From NCBI GenBank assembly GCA_947589185.1, contig CANQCK010000007.1, positions 1 through 64,000 on the forward strand: a stretch of 64,000 bases of DNA, read 5' to 3'. The notes below the pieces were generated by a model. The model had not been told where the DNA came from, searched no databases, and saw only the letters and a program-made list of their open reading frames with translations. Each line of letters starts with the position of its first letter. Positions within the stretch are counted from its first letter, which is position 1. The DNA comes from an uncultured Clostridia bacterium (GTDB lineage Bacteria > Bacillota > Clostridia > Oscillospirales > Ruminococcaceae). A program made the translations under genes and the position numbers. Positions 16,267-24,950 of this stretch are shown piece after piece.

Positions 16267-18390
16267 TTAATGCTTTAGAGTTCTTACTTTTGAATAATAT
16301 CCATAGCGTCTTATGCCCTTAATATTTTTATAAGCACGAATTCTGAATTTTGCCGAAGTTTTTTTAGCAAGTGTGAATTTGTATTTAACGTTTTTCTTTC
16401 CCTTATTATTTTTAACAATATACCACTTTTTAGTTGACTTGTTGTATTTCTGGATCTCATAACCTCCGGCTCCGTCGCACGCTTTCCACTTCAGGTTACA
16501 TTTATTTCCGCTGAATGAATATTTAATAGAGGTGACCTTAGCAGGTACAGTCAGAATACTGTATGCCGAACTCCTTTCGCCTGCCCATTTTATTTCTCCT
16601 GCAAGTTTAAATGCCTGCACCTTGAATTTATATTTAGTACCCTTTTTAAGTCCTTTAATAGTTGCGTAGTTGTGACCTTTTCCTAAAACGCTCTTGCAGA
16701 CGACATATTGCTCTTTGGCAGTGTCATAGCGAAGAACCTGATAGCCCGAACCCTTATCAACTTTTTTCCAGGTAAGTTTAAGAGCTTCAGGAGTTATTTT
16801 TGAATATTTGGGCTTGCCTGCCTTTTTAGGCGTAGTAGCTGCTGTTAAAGTTGATGAATTTATAAGAGGTTCAACTGCTCCGTTTTCGTTAACGGTGTAG
16901 CCCTGAACTCTGAATTTATAAACGGTTGAATAGTCAAGACCTGTTATCTTAGCAGTGACGATGTTGCTGTCTGAAATCACTTTTATCTGTGACCACTCTT
17001 TTTTATTTGAGTTATACATATATACATAGTAACCGTTGGCAGTTAAAAGTTTGTTCCATTTTAATGAAATAGATTTTTTGTCTGCCGCAGTCTGAATCAG
17101 ACCGGTTACTTTTTTTAGATTAACGCCAAATGTAATAGTCGAAGAATAAGCACCATAAATTTTTTCAGTACCGATAAGCTTGAACGCTCTTACTTTATAT
17201 TGACGTTCTGCGGTTGAATAAGGCTCTACAACAGTAAATTTGTTAGATTTAGTCGTTCCCAGTGAGACCCAAGTGCTTGTTGCCTCGTCATAAGTTTTTA
17301 CCTGATATTTGTAAGCTCCTGCCGCACGGGTCCATGAAAGAATAAATTCAGAAGGACTTGTTGTGCTTGGAGTGGCTGTAAGGTTTGTTACCTGATGAGG
17401 CTTTGTAAGGTAGTTTTTGTTGACGTCAACGCTGCCCCTGATTCCGTTGATTGTTGCTCTTGAAGAATATTGCCACATACTGAACTCACCGGAATAATCT
17501 GTGCTGGTATTGTAGTGGGCAAGCCATATTGCGAACTTTTTTGCAAGAGCAACGCCGTCGATATAGTTTTCAAGCCAGGTTTTATTTGCATAAACTCCGC
17601 CTGTGTAATTTGCACTTTGAACTCTGTTTGCAAACGCTTTGCATATATTGGTTTTCTCTGCTTTTGTAAGACCGCTTGAATCAAGTCTGCCTTTTGGATT
17701 GGCATTTTCAATATCTATGTAAATAGGAAGCGTAATGTCATAACCTTTTACTGCATTTTTACAAAAGTCTGCTTCTTGTTTTGCCTCTGTCTCTGTTATT
17801 GCCTGTGTGTAGAAATAAACTCCTACCTGCAATCCTGCCGCTAAAGCACCTTCTATATTTTGTTTGAAGTATGAATCTGCAACGATTTCTCCTGTTCCCC
17901 AGCCTCTATATCCGCATCTGATAATTGCGTAGGATATTCCCGCAGCTTTTACCTTGTTCCAGTCAATTGGTGTTGAATATGCCTGATACATCGAAACGTC
18001 GATACCGTCAACAGAATTAACACCAACTAATGCAGGGGGGGTTGTGGGCTGTGTAACTCCGAATTTCTTTGCCCTTGAATTGGCAATCGGAGATACGTCC
18101 ATATACTTTTTATATAACGGGTCATTATTCATTGCAAATTCGTTTGAAACCTCAGAACTTTGTAAGATTTTCAACCCGTCAGTGTAGTCTTTAGTGTCAT
18201 CATTTTTTATGTCATCTTCGGTAATTTCATTTTCAGCAGAGTTTTCATTGCCGGAATTATATGATGTTATTGAGTCATCAGGTGTTCTTGAGATTTCTTT
18301 TGTTTTCGACGAATAACCGATAACAGCCGACTGCACTAAAACAGTACAAACCAAGAAGCTCAAGATCCCGGTTCTGAATAGTTTTTTCAT
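16267..18390 (-). CDS. Secreted GH25 muramidase with fibronectin-III-like repeats
   Basis: Extracellular lysozyme-type enzyme cutting the MurNAc-GlcNAc bond of peptidoglycan. The 707 residues comprise a signal peptide (about 1-26), an acidic Ser/Asp/Asn-rich spacer to about 115, and a GH25 domain (about 120-335) with GIDVSMYQ at its start, IIRCGYRGWGTG, and the catalytic IYIDIENA. These are followed by four Fn3-like modules of about 90 residues; the last is Lys-rich (KWYIVKNNKGKKNVKYKF), like those on the GH5 proteins at 24.9-29.4 kb. Single gene with its own terminator. Confidence 0.92.
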   Translation of the reverse strand: MKKLFRTGILSFLVCTVLVQSAVIGYSSKTKEISRTPDDSITSYNSGNENSAENEITEDDIKNDDTKDYTDGLKILQSSEVSNEFAMNNDPLYKKYMDVSPIANSRAKKFGVTQPTTPPALVGVNSVDGIDVSMYQAYSTPIDWNKVKAAGISYAIIRCGYRGWGTGEIVADSYFKQNIEGALAAGLQVGVYFYTQAITETEAKQEADFCKNAVKGYDITLPIYIDIENANPKGRLDSSGLTKAEKTNICKAFANRVQSANYTGGVYANKTWLENYIDGVALAKKFAIWLAHYNTSTDYSGEFSMWQYSSRATINGIRGSVDVNKNYLTKPHQVTNLTATPSTTSPSEFILSWTRAAGAYKYQVKTYDEATSTWVSLGTTKSNKFTVVEPYSTAERQYKVRAFKLIGTEKIYGAYSSTITFGVNLKKVTGLIQTAADKKSISLKWNKLLTANGYYVYMYNSNKKEWSQIKVISDSNIVTAKITGLDYSTVYKFRVQGYTVNENGAVEPLINSSTLTAATTPKKAGKPKYSKITPEALKLTWKKVDKGSGYQVLRYDTAKEQYVVCKSVLGKGHNYATIKGLKKGTKYKFKVQAFKLAGEIKWAGERSSAYSILTVPAKVTSIKYSFSGNKCNLKWKACDGAGGYEIQKYNKSTKKWYIVKNNKGKKNVKYKFTLAKKTSAKFRIRAYKNIKGIRRYGYYSKVRTLKH

Positions 18391-18549
18391 TTTTTAACCT
18401 CCGATATTTTTCTTAAATATAATTTTAACATATATTATTATTTCTTGTCAAATTACAGGGAACATAATTTTCTATTTACCATAGTGCGAAAATTCTAGAT
18501 TTATCCATATAAAAGACCAAGTTCCTGACGGCTTTCAGTATTTATAATG

Positions 18550-19785
18550 TTACATCTTTGCATTGGCAAGCATTAGCTTGATTCTGTTTTCCTGATTAAC
18601 TTTTGTCGCACCCGGATCGTAGTCGATAGCTACAATGTTAGCGTCAGGGTAAGCGTTTTTAATGACTCTTGACATTCCCTTTGCTACAATGTGGTTAGGC
18701 AGACATCCGAACGGCTGAGTGCAGATTATATTCTTTGTTCCCGACTCCGCTAAAGCTGCCATTTCAGCGGTTATAAGCCAGCCCTCGCCCATTTTTACGC
18801 CTTGATTTATGTACTTGTCAGCGTAGTGTCTGAGGTGTTCAAAATCGTGAGGAGGTTCAAACTCTCCGTGTTCTTTCATTATCTTTATCTGCTGTTTCTG
18901 AAACTTATATAGAACATCGTAACCGATTTTGAAAAGAGCGGTGGTTTTTGTTTTAGCGTCATACAGCTTTTCATCGGTGACAGTGTTTGACGCACAGTAA
19001 AGAACAAAGTCAAGAAGTCCCGGAACATTAGGCTCGCAGTCCTCCTGAATCAGAAAATCGCAGAGATGATTGTTCGCTAAAGGTGAATATTTCACATAGA
19101 TTTCACCAACAATGCCTACTTTGGTTTTTTTCTTTTTTGTTCTTTTGATAGATGAAAAGTCGTCTAAAATACTTCTGTAAATTTTCTTTGTATTGAAGTA
19201 TCTGTTTTTGCGAAGTAAAACTGACAGTTTCCTCTGCCAGTTGCTAAGAACTCTGTCGGTGCTTCCCTTGTGAATTTCATAAGGCTTGCACTGATAATAC
19301 AACGACATAAGCATATCGCCGTACATAACCGCATAAACGAGTTTGAGAGCGATAATTGGAGTTATTTTAAAAGCAGGATTTTTTTCAAGACCTGAAAAAT
19401 TTAGAGAAATAACCGGCACCTGCGGAAACTCTGCCGAAAGAGACTTGCGAAGCAGGTGCAGATAGTTAGACGCTCTGCATCCTCCGCCCGTCTGCGAAAT
19501 CAAAAGGGCAGTTTTATTAACATCGTACCTTCCACTTTTTAAAGCGTCCATAAACTGACCGATAACAAGCAGTGCAGGATAGCAGGTATCGTTGTGAACA
19601 TTTTTAAGTCCCTCGTCGATAACAGATCGAGTCGAGGTTTGCAAAAGCTCCATATTGTATCCGTACTCTCGGAATATCTCGATTATAAGTTTAAAGTGGA
19701 TAGGAAGCATATCAGGTACAAGAATAGTATAGTCCTTCTTCATATCCTCTGTAAATACAGTCTGGTTGACTCTGTTAGATGCCAT
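18550..19785 (-). CDS. C-terminal part of a split acyl-CoA dehydratase activase-type protein
   Basis: A 411-residue protein with no signal peptide. It corresponds to the last third of the large (about 1400-residue) BadF/HgdC-type proteins of Clostridia: DTCYPALLVIGQFMDAL, SQTGGGCRASNYLHLLRK and ICTQPFGCLPNHIVAKGM carry conserved cysteines typical of the 2-hydroxyacyl-CoA dehydratase superfamily. Here it is a separate gene 41 nt downstream of its partner and in a different frame. An AAGGAGG (19818-19812) lies 26 nt from the ATG, with a 5-bp hairpin in between. Substrate and function are unknown. Confidence 0.75.
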   Translation of the reverse strand: MASNRVNQTVFTEDMKKDYTILVPDMLPIHFKLIIEIFREYGYNMELLQTSTRSVIDEGLKNVHNDTCYPALLVIGQFMDALKSGRYDVNKTALLISQTGGGCRASNYLHLLRKSLSAEFPQVPVISLNFSGLEKNPAFKITPIIALKLVYAVMYGDMLMSLYYQCKPYEIHKGSTDRVLSNWQRKLSVLLRKNRYFNTKKIYRSILDDFSSIKRTKKKKTKVGIVGEIYVKYSPLANNHLCDFLIQEDCEPNVPGLLDFVLYCASNTVTDEKLYDAKTKTTALFKIGYDVLYKFQKQQIKIMKEHGEFEPPHDFEHLRHYADKYINQGVKMGEGWLITAEMAALAESGTKNIICTQPFGCLPNHIVAKGMSRVIKNAYPDANIVAIDYDPGATKVNQENRIKLMLANAKM

Positions 19786-19826
19786 TTTATCACTGCTCCG
19801 CAGGGAGCATACCTCCTTAATAAATT

Positions 19827-22781
19827 CTAATTACTTGAACTTGTTTCTTTTTCTTCAAGCGACGCTACAAGACTTCTAAGTCTTATCTTTGCAGCACCGA
19901 GATTGTTGATCTCATCAATTTTGAGCTGAGTATACAGCTTGCCGTTTTCCTCTAAAACAGCCCTTACTTCATCGGTCGTTATAGCGTCTATTCCGCAGCC
20001 GAACGATACAAGCTGAACAAGCTGCATATCGGGCTGGGTCGTTACATATTCAGCGGCACGGTAAAGCCTTGAATGATAAGTCCACTGGTTTAAAACGTCA
20101 AGAGGCGGAACGTCGATCAGATTTGAAACGCTGTCCTCAGTTACGACGGCAAGACCGAGAGACGTTATAAGTTTATGTATTCCGTGATTGATTTCAGGGT
20201 CTATATGGTACGGACGTCCTGCCAGAACTATGATTTTCTGTCCCTTTGAGCGTGCGTTTGCAATGATTTCCCTTGCCTTTGTCTCTATACTTCTTCTAAA
20301 ACGAACTTCGGCGGAATAAGCCTTGTCAAGAACATCATATACCATAGATTTTGTTACGGAGTACTTCTTAAGTGCCCTTGCAACAGCTTTTGCCGTGTGG
20401 TTCTTTTTATTTATATCTATATATGGTGATATGAAGTTGTCATCATTCAGAACAGGCATATTTGCCTTTAAAAGCTCCGGATAATAAGCGACAACAGGGC
20501 AATTGTAATGATTATCGCTTCCGCCCTCGTCGATGTTATAGCTCATACAGGGGTAGAATATAAAATCTACGCCCTTTTCCAAAAGACTTTCAATATGTCC
20601 GTGAGCCAGCTTTGCAGGATAGCAGACAGTGTCAGACGGAATAGTTTGCTGACCTTTGTAGTAAGTCTCCCGTGTAGATTCTTCCGACAATACTACCTCA
20701 AATCCAAGCGAGGTAAACATAGTATGGAAAAACGGAAGCATATCGTAATAGCTGAGCGTCATAGGTATGCCGACCTTAGCTATGGGATTTTCGGGCTTGA
20801 TGCCCTCGTACTCTCTTATAAGACTGTATTTGAATTCAAACATATTCTCAGGGAGGTTTTCAGTTTTTATTCCGGCACCTTTTTCACATCTGTTGCCCGA
20901 AATAAATTTGTGACCGTCGTTGAATCTTATTATAGTAAGATTGCAGTTGGCACCGCAGCCGCCGCACTGTGCAGAGGTAGATTTGTACGAGAAATTCTCT
21001 AACTCGCTGCTTGAGATCAGTTTGGACTTTTCCAATCCATCTGCTTTAGCTTTTTCCTTTGCGTATAATGCACAGCCGAAGGCTCCCATAAGACCGGCTA
21101 TTGCAGGACGTGTTACGTTTCTGCCCATTTCCATTTCAAAAGACCGCAGAACTGCGTCGTTTAAGAATGTTCCGCCCTGAACTACAATGTTCTTTCCCAG
21201 TTCTTCGGGCGATTTTGCACGAATTACCTTATAAATTGCATTTTTGATTATTGACGAAGAAAGTCCGGCTGAAATATCTTCAACGCTTGCACCGTCCTTC
21301 TGAGCCTGTTTGACCGAGCTGTTCATAAATACGGTACATCTTGAACCGAGTTCAACAGGTGCTTTGGCAAAAAGACCGAGATTTGCAAAATCTGCTATGT
21401 CGTAGCCCATTGCCTGAGCAAATGTCTGTATAAACGAACCGCAGCCCGAAGAGCAGGCTTCGTTGAGCATAATGCTGTCGATAGCGTTGTTTTTTATCTT
21501 GAAGCATTTTATGTCCTGACCGCCGATGTCTATGATAAAATCAACGTCGGGACAGAAATGTGCCGCCGCTTTAAAATGTGCAACGGTCTCAACTATACCG
21601 TAATCAATGCCGATACTTGCCTTGATAAGGTCTTCGCCGTAGCCTGTTACAGCAGAGGCTTTGATATTTATTCTGCCGTCTGAAAGACGGTATATTTCCT
21701 TGATTTTGTCAGTGATAATGTCAAGCGGCTGACCTTTATTAGAACAGTAGTGATTGTAAAGAAGCTTTCCGTCGGGAGTGATAAGAACCAACTTTGTAGT
21801 AGTAGAGCCTGCGTCTACGCCAAGATAAGCGTCGCCTTCATATGTATTTATGTTTTCGTATTTAAGGTCTGACTTTTTGTGCCTTTCAACAAATTCGTGA
21901 TAATCTTCCTTTGATTTGAATAACGGCTCTCCGACAACGATGCTGTCTGTTGCTTTTGCGTTAAGAATTTTTTCAAGAGCCTCGTCTATTGTCATAGGTT
22001 CTGCTATCTGCTCAGCCTGAAGTGCACTGCCGTATGCCATAAAGCAGGGTGCAAGCTCAGGAAAAATTGCGTGTTCGTTATCGAGTTTTAAAGTTGTGAC
22101 AAAAGCCTTTCTCAGACCGCTGAGAAAAGACAGCGGTCCTCCCAAAAACAGAACCTTTCCTGCGATCTTTCTGCCCTGTGCAAGCCCCGAAACGGTCTGG
22201 TCGACAACAGCCTGATAAATTGACGCCGCAATGTCTTCTTTTTTTGCTCCCTGATTTAAAAGCGGCTGAATGTCTGATTTTGCAAAAACTCCGCACCGTG
22301 AGGCGATAGGGTAAATTTTCTCAGCTTTTAACGAAAGTTCGTTAAGCTCGTCCGGCGTAACGCCGAGAAGAGTTGCCATCTGATCTATAAAAGCACCTGT
22401 TCCGCCTGCACATGAACCGTTCATTCGCTGTTCGACTCCGCCTGTCAGGAAGATTATTTTTGCATCTTCTCCGCCAAGCTCGACAACAACATCGGCGTCA
22501 GGATAGCTCTTGTTTACGGCAACAAATGCGGAATAAACTTCCTGAACAAATTCAATTCCGCTTGTGTTTGCAATTCCCAACCCTGCCGAGCCTGTAATAG
22601 CGATCTTAAATCTTTCGCCCTTGAATTTTTCCCTTATTATTTTAAGCTGCTCGGCAACTGTTTCCTTAACCTTAGAATAATGCCTCTCATATTTATTGTA
22701 TATAATTTCATCGCCGTCTAAAATGACGGTTTTTACGGTTGTCGATCCGACATCAATACCAAGATTATAAATTTTATTCAT
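19827..22781 (-). CDS. Acyl-CoA dehydratase activase-type ATPase (tandem BadF/BadG domains plus DUF2229)
   Basis: A 984-residue cytoplasmic protein with two ASKHA ATPase domains: LGIDVGSTTVKTVIL at residue 7 and LGVDAGSTTTKLVLI near residue 323, each followed by a cysteine-bearing activator motif (GSCAGGTGAFIDQMA; ACSSGCGSFIQTFA). A cysteine-rich CGGCGANCNLTI stretch comes next, then a DUF2229-type region (KVGIPMTLSYYDMLPFFHTMF). Related activators use ATP hydrolysis to inject an electron into 2-hydroxyacyl-CoA dehydratases. No dehydratase alpha/beta subunits lie nearby, so this is one of the stand-alone large forms of unknown substrate. Its usual C-terminal third is the next gene. Confidence 0.82.
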   Translation of the reverse strand: MNKIYNLGIDVGSTTVKTVILDGDEIIYNKYERHYSKVKETVAEQLKIIREKFKGERFKIAITGSAGLGIANTSGIEFVQEVYSAFVAVNKSYPDADVVVELGGEDAKIIFLTGGVEQRMNGSCAGGTGAFIDQMATLLGVTPDELNELSLKAEKIYPIASRCGVFAKSDIQPLLNQGAKKEDIAASIYQAVVDQTVSGLAQGRKIAGKVLFLGGPLSFLSGLRKAFVTTLKLDNEHAIFPELAPCFMAYGSALQAEQIAEPMTIDEALEKILNAKATDSIVVGEPLFKSKEDYHEFVERHKKSDLKYENINTYEGDAYLGVDAGSTTTKLVLITPDGKLLYNHYCSNKGQPLDIITDKIKEIYRLSDGRINIKASAVTGYGEDLIKASIGIDYGIVETVAHFKAAAHFCPDVDFIIDIGGQDIKCFKIKNNAIDSIMLNEACSSGCGSFIQTFAQAMGYDIADFANLGLFAKAPVELGSRCTVFMNSSVKQAQKDGASVEDISAGLSSSIIKNAIYKVIRAKSPEELGKNIVVQGGTFLNDAVLRSFEMEMGRNVTRPAIAGLMGAFGCALYAKEKAKADGLEKSKLISSSELENFSYKSTSAQCGGCGANCNLTIIRFNDGHKFISGNRCEKGAGIKTENLPENMFEFKYSLIREYEGIKPENPIAKVGIPMTLSYYDMLPFFHTMFTSLGFEVVLSEESTRETYYKGQQTIPSDTVCYPAKLAHGHIESLLEKGVDFIFYPCMSYNIDEGGSDNHYNCPVVAYYPELLKANMPVLNDDNFISPYIDINKKNHTAKAVARALKKYSVTKSMVYDVLDKAYSAEVRFRRSIETKAREIIANARSKGQKIIVLAGRPYHIDPEINHGIHKLITSLGLAVVTEDSVSNLIDVPPLDVLNQWTYHSRLYRAAEYVTTQPDMQLVQLVSFGCGIDAITTDEVRAVLEENGKLYTQLKIDEINNLGAAKIRLRSLVASLEEKETSSSN

Positions 22782-22815
22782 AAAACTCTCCGTTCTTTAA
22801 TTTTATTTATTTTAT

Positions 22816-22827
22816 CTTAGTACTAAG
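22816..22827. repeat. 12-bp perfect palindrome upstream of the activase gene
   Basis: CTTAGTACTAAG, located about 35-46 bp upstream of the activase start codon (minus strand). It might be an operator or chance. The 384-bp gap (22782-23165) is AT-rich and otherwise holds only the GH5 promoter region. Confidence 0.3.
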
Positions 22828-23078
22828 CTGTGATTGATTTTTTCAATATTGTAGTTTTATTTTTGCTGTGTTATTTTTCGTACCCTTTGATTATACAATA
22901 AATTTTAAAAAAAATAAAGACTTTTGATAAAAGATTTATTGGCAGCAGTAATGATAATATGCCAACTGTTCAAGTGTTTGCTAATGAATAAGGTAAAGTT
23001 TTAAAAAATTGATAAAATATTATAATTCAATTAAGAATAGCTATACATATAATGTTTATAAAAAATTAATAAGAATTA

Positions 23079-23130
23079 TTTACTTTATCTGACAACTTAT
23101 GTATAATATTCATTGTAAAATATTTTACAA
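23079..23130 (+). promoter_or_regulatory. Probable promoter with an 18-bp palindromic operator before the first GH5 gene
   Basis: TATAAT at 23102-23107 with a weak TTTACT 17 bp upstream (23079-23084). Six bases downstream of the -10 is the perfect palindrome TTGTAAAATATTTTACAA (23113-23130), which would cover the transcription start: the classical position for a repressor site. Confidence 0.45.
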
Positions 23131-23165
23131 TTTTTATTAATTTTATCAAATGAAAGGAAATTATT

Positions 23166-24773
23166 ATGAAATTTAGGAGAATACTTGCCGGAATATCAGC
23201 GGTTGTAATGTCAATAAGTGCTTTGTCATTTTCAGCGACTGCAAATGTAACGGCTTATACTGAAGACAATGTTTTTGATAATCTTAATCAAGCAGAGATC
23301 ACCAAAGATATGGGTGCGGGCTGGAATTTAGGAAATCAACTTGAAGCATCAGTAAACGGAGTACCTTATGAAACCGCATGGGGAAATCCCCAAATTACAC
23401 AGCAAACATTTCAAATGGTAAAAAACGCAGGCTTTAAAACTGTAAGAATCCCAATATCTTATTTATCAAAAATAGGCTACGCTCCAAGCTATACTATTGA
23501 TTCTTCGTGGTTAAGCAGAATTAAAGATGTAGTTGATATGGCGTTATCAGAGGGACTTTATGTAATAATAAATATGCACGGCGACGGTTACACAACCGTA
23601 GCAGGCTCATGGCTTTTGTGCAATGCATCGAGCGACCAGCAAACTGCAATAAAAGCAAAATATGAGAATGTCTGGAGACAGATCGCAGAGACCTTCAGCT
23701 ACTGTGACGAGCATCTTATTTTCGAGTCAATGAATGAGGAGTTCGACGGTACATATACAACGCCTAACCGAACATACTATTCCAATATAAATGATTACAA
23801 TCAGATTTTTGTTGATACTGTTCGTAAAACGGGCGGAAACAATGCAAAAAGATGGCTTCTTATTCCCGGCTGGAACACAGACATTGAGTATACAACGGGA
23901 AATTACGGATTTGTTATTCCGACAGATACATATAGGGATAGTTCAATTCCTGCTGATGAGAAAAGAATTATGATTTCCGTTCACTATTATACTCCATGGG
24001 ATTTCTGCGGAGACGGTTCATGGAACAAGACAACTTGGGGAACAGAATCTGAAATTCAGACAATGAAAGACCTGTTGACAAAATGCTACACATCATTTGT
24101 ATTAAAGGGCTATCCTGTAGTTATAGGAGAGTACGGAGCTGTCAATAAGAACAACGAGAGCAGCAGGATCAAATATGTAAGCGAAGTATGTAAAGCTGCA
24201 AGAAGCATGGGAATGATTCCTGTTATCTGGGATAACAACGGAAACGGTACAGGTGCAGACTCATTCGGATTGTTTGACAGATGGTCGCATCAAGTTACTC
24301 AGCAGGGAATAATTAATGCAATTATGAGTGCTTTCAGCGGAAATCCTGAGCCGGCTCCCGATATTATGACAAAGGATAAAGCTCTTGCGGTAATTTACAG
24401 TACAAAAAATGCAAAAACATTAGCAAGCGGAACAGCTGATGCGTCTATGGCGGGAGCTGTAAAAGTAAGATGCGTTTTTGACTGTGCATCGGATGTTTCG
24501 TTTAATCCGTACACATATCTTAATCTGTCGTCAACAATTGCCGGAACAAATTCACAGACAAGTGTAAAAGGCAACAGCTATGATACAGGAGTTACAAAAT
24601 TAACAGCGACATTAAATCTGACTAATGCGGTAAAACAAGGCGACAGCTACAATATCTCTGCATACACAGTTTCTTGGGCAAATGCAAGCGACTACGTCTT
24701 CCTGATAAGAAGCCTTGAGTTTCTTGACTCAAACGGAAATGTTATCAAAACAATTGATAAGTCAAATAAGTAA
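23166..24773 (+). CDS. Secreted GH5 endoglucanase with a C-terminal accessory module
   Basis: Extracellular family 5 glycoside hydrolase, probably acting on cellulose or related beta-glucans. Signal peptide about residues 1-27. The catalytic domain (about 40-395) carries WNLGNQLEAS, the acid/base glutamate in FESMNEEFDG, SVHYYTPWDF and the nucleophile in VVIGEYGAV. After a short PEPAPDI linker, a ~125-residue module (about 405-535) begins with KDKALAVIYSTKNAK and ends in FLDSNGNVIKTIDKSNK. It recurs in the next two proteins and is probably carbohydrate-binding, though I cannot name its family. This copy stops exactly where the other two continue into an Asn-rich linker. Confidence 0.9.
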   Translation: MKFRRILAGISAVVMSISALSFSATANVTAYTEDNVFDNLNQAEITKDMGAGWNLGNQLEASVNGVPYETAWGNPQITQQTFQMVKNAGFKTVRIPISYLSKIGYAPSYTIDSSWLSRIKDVVDMALSEGLYVIINMHGDGYTTVAGSWLLCNASSDQQTAIKAKYENVWRQIAETFSYCDEHLIFESMNEEFDGTYTTPNRTYYSNINDYNQIFVDTVRKTGGNNAKRWLLIPGWNTDIEYTTGNYGFVIPTDTYRDSSIPADEKRIMISVHYYTPWDFCGDGSWNKTTWGTESEIQTMKDLLTKCYTSFVLKGYPVVIGEYGAVNKNNESSRIKYVSEVCKAARSMGMIPVIWDNNGNGTGADSFGLFDRWSHQVTQQGIINAIMSAFSGNPEPAPDIMTKDKALAVIYSTKNAKTLASGTADASMAGAVKVRCVFDCASDVSFNPYTYLNLSSTIAGTNSQTSVKGNSYDTGVTKLTATLNLTNAVKQGDSYNISAYTVSWANASDYVFLIRSLEFLDSNGNVIKTIDKSNK

Positions 24774-24792
24774 TTAAAATTTTCTATTAGAG

Positions 24793-24830
24793 AAAATCAG
24801 GAGTAAGACAAAAACTTGCTTCTGATTTTT
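24793..24830 (+). terminator. Terminator of the first GH5 gene
   Basis: AAAATCAGGAGTAAG pairs imperfectly with CTTGCTTCTGATTTTT, ending in a T-run. Confidence 0.65.
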
Positions 24831-24854
24831 TAATAGAAAAAATTTATAAAATTA

Positions 24855-24884
24855 TTGACTTGATATACAAAATTATTGTATAAT
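24855..24884 (+). promoter_or_regulatory. Sigma-A promoter of the second and third GH5 genes
   Basis: TTGACT (24855-24860), 18-bp spacer, TATAAT (24879-24884). An in-frame ATG at 24876 lies inside this promoter, so translation must start at 24951. Confidence 0.65.
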
Positions 24885-24950
24885 AACTATAAGCGTATAT
24901 CGTATGCTTATTTTGGTATTTATAATTTTTATAAAGGAAGAGGTATTATT

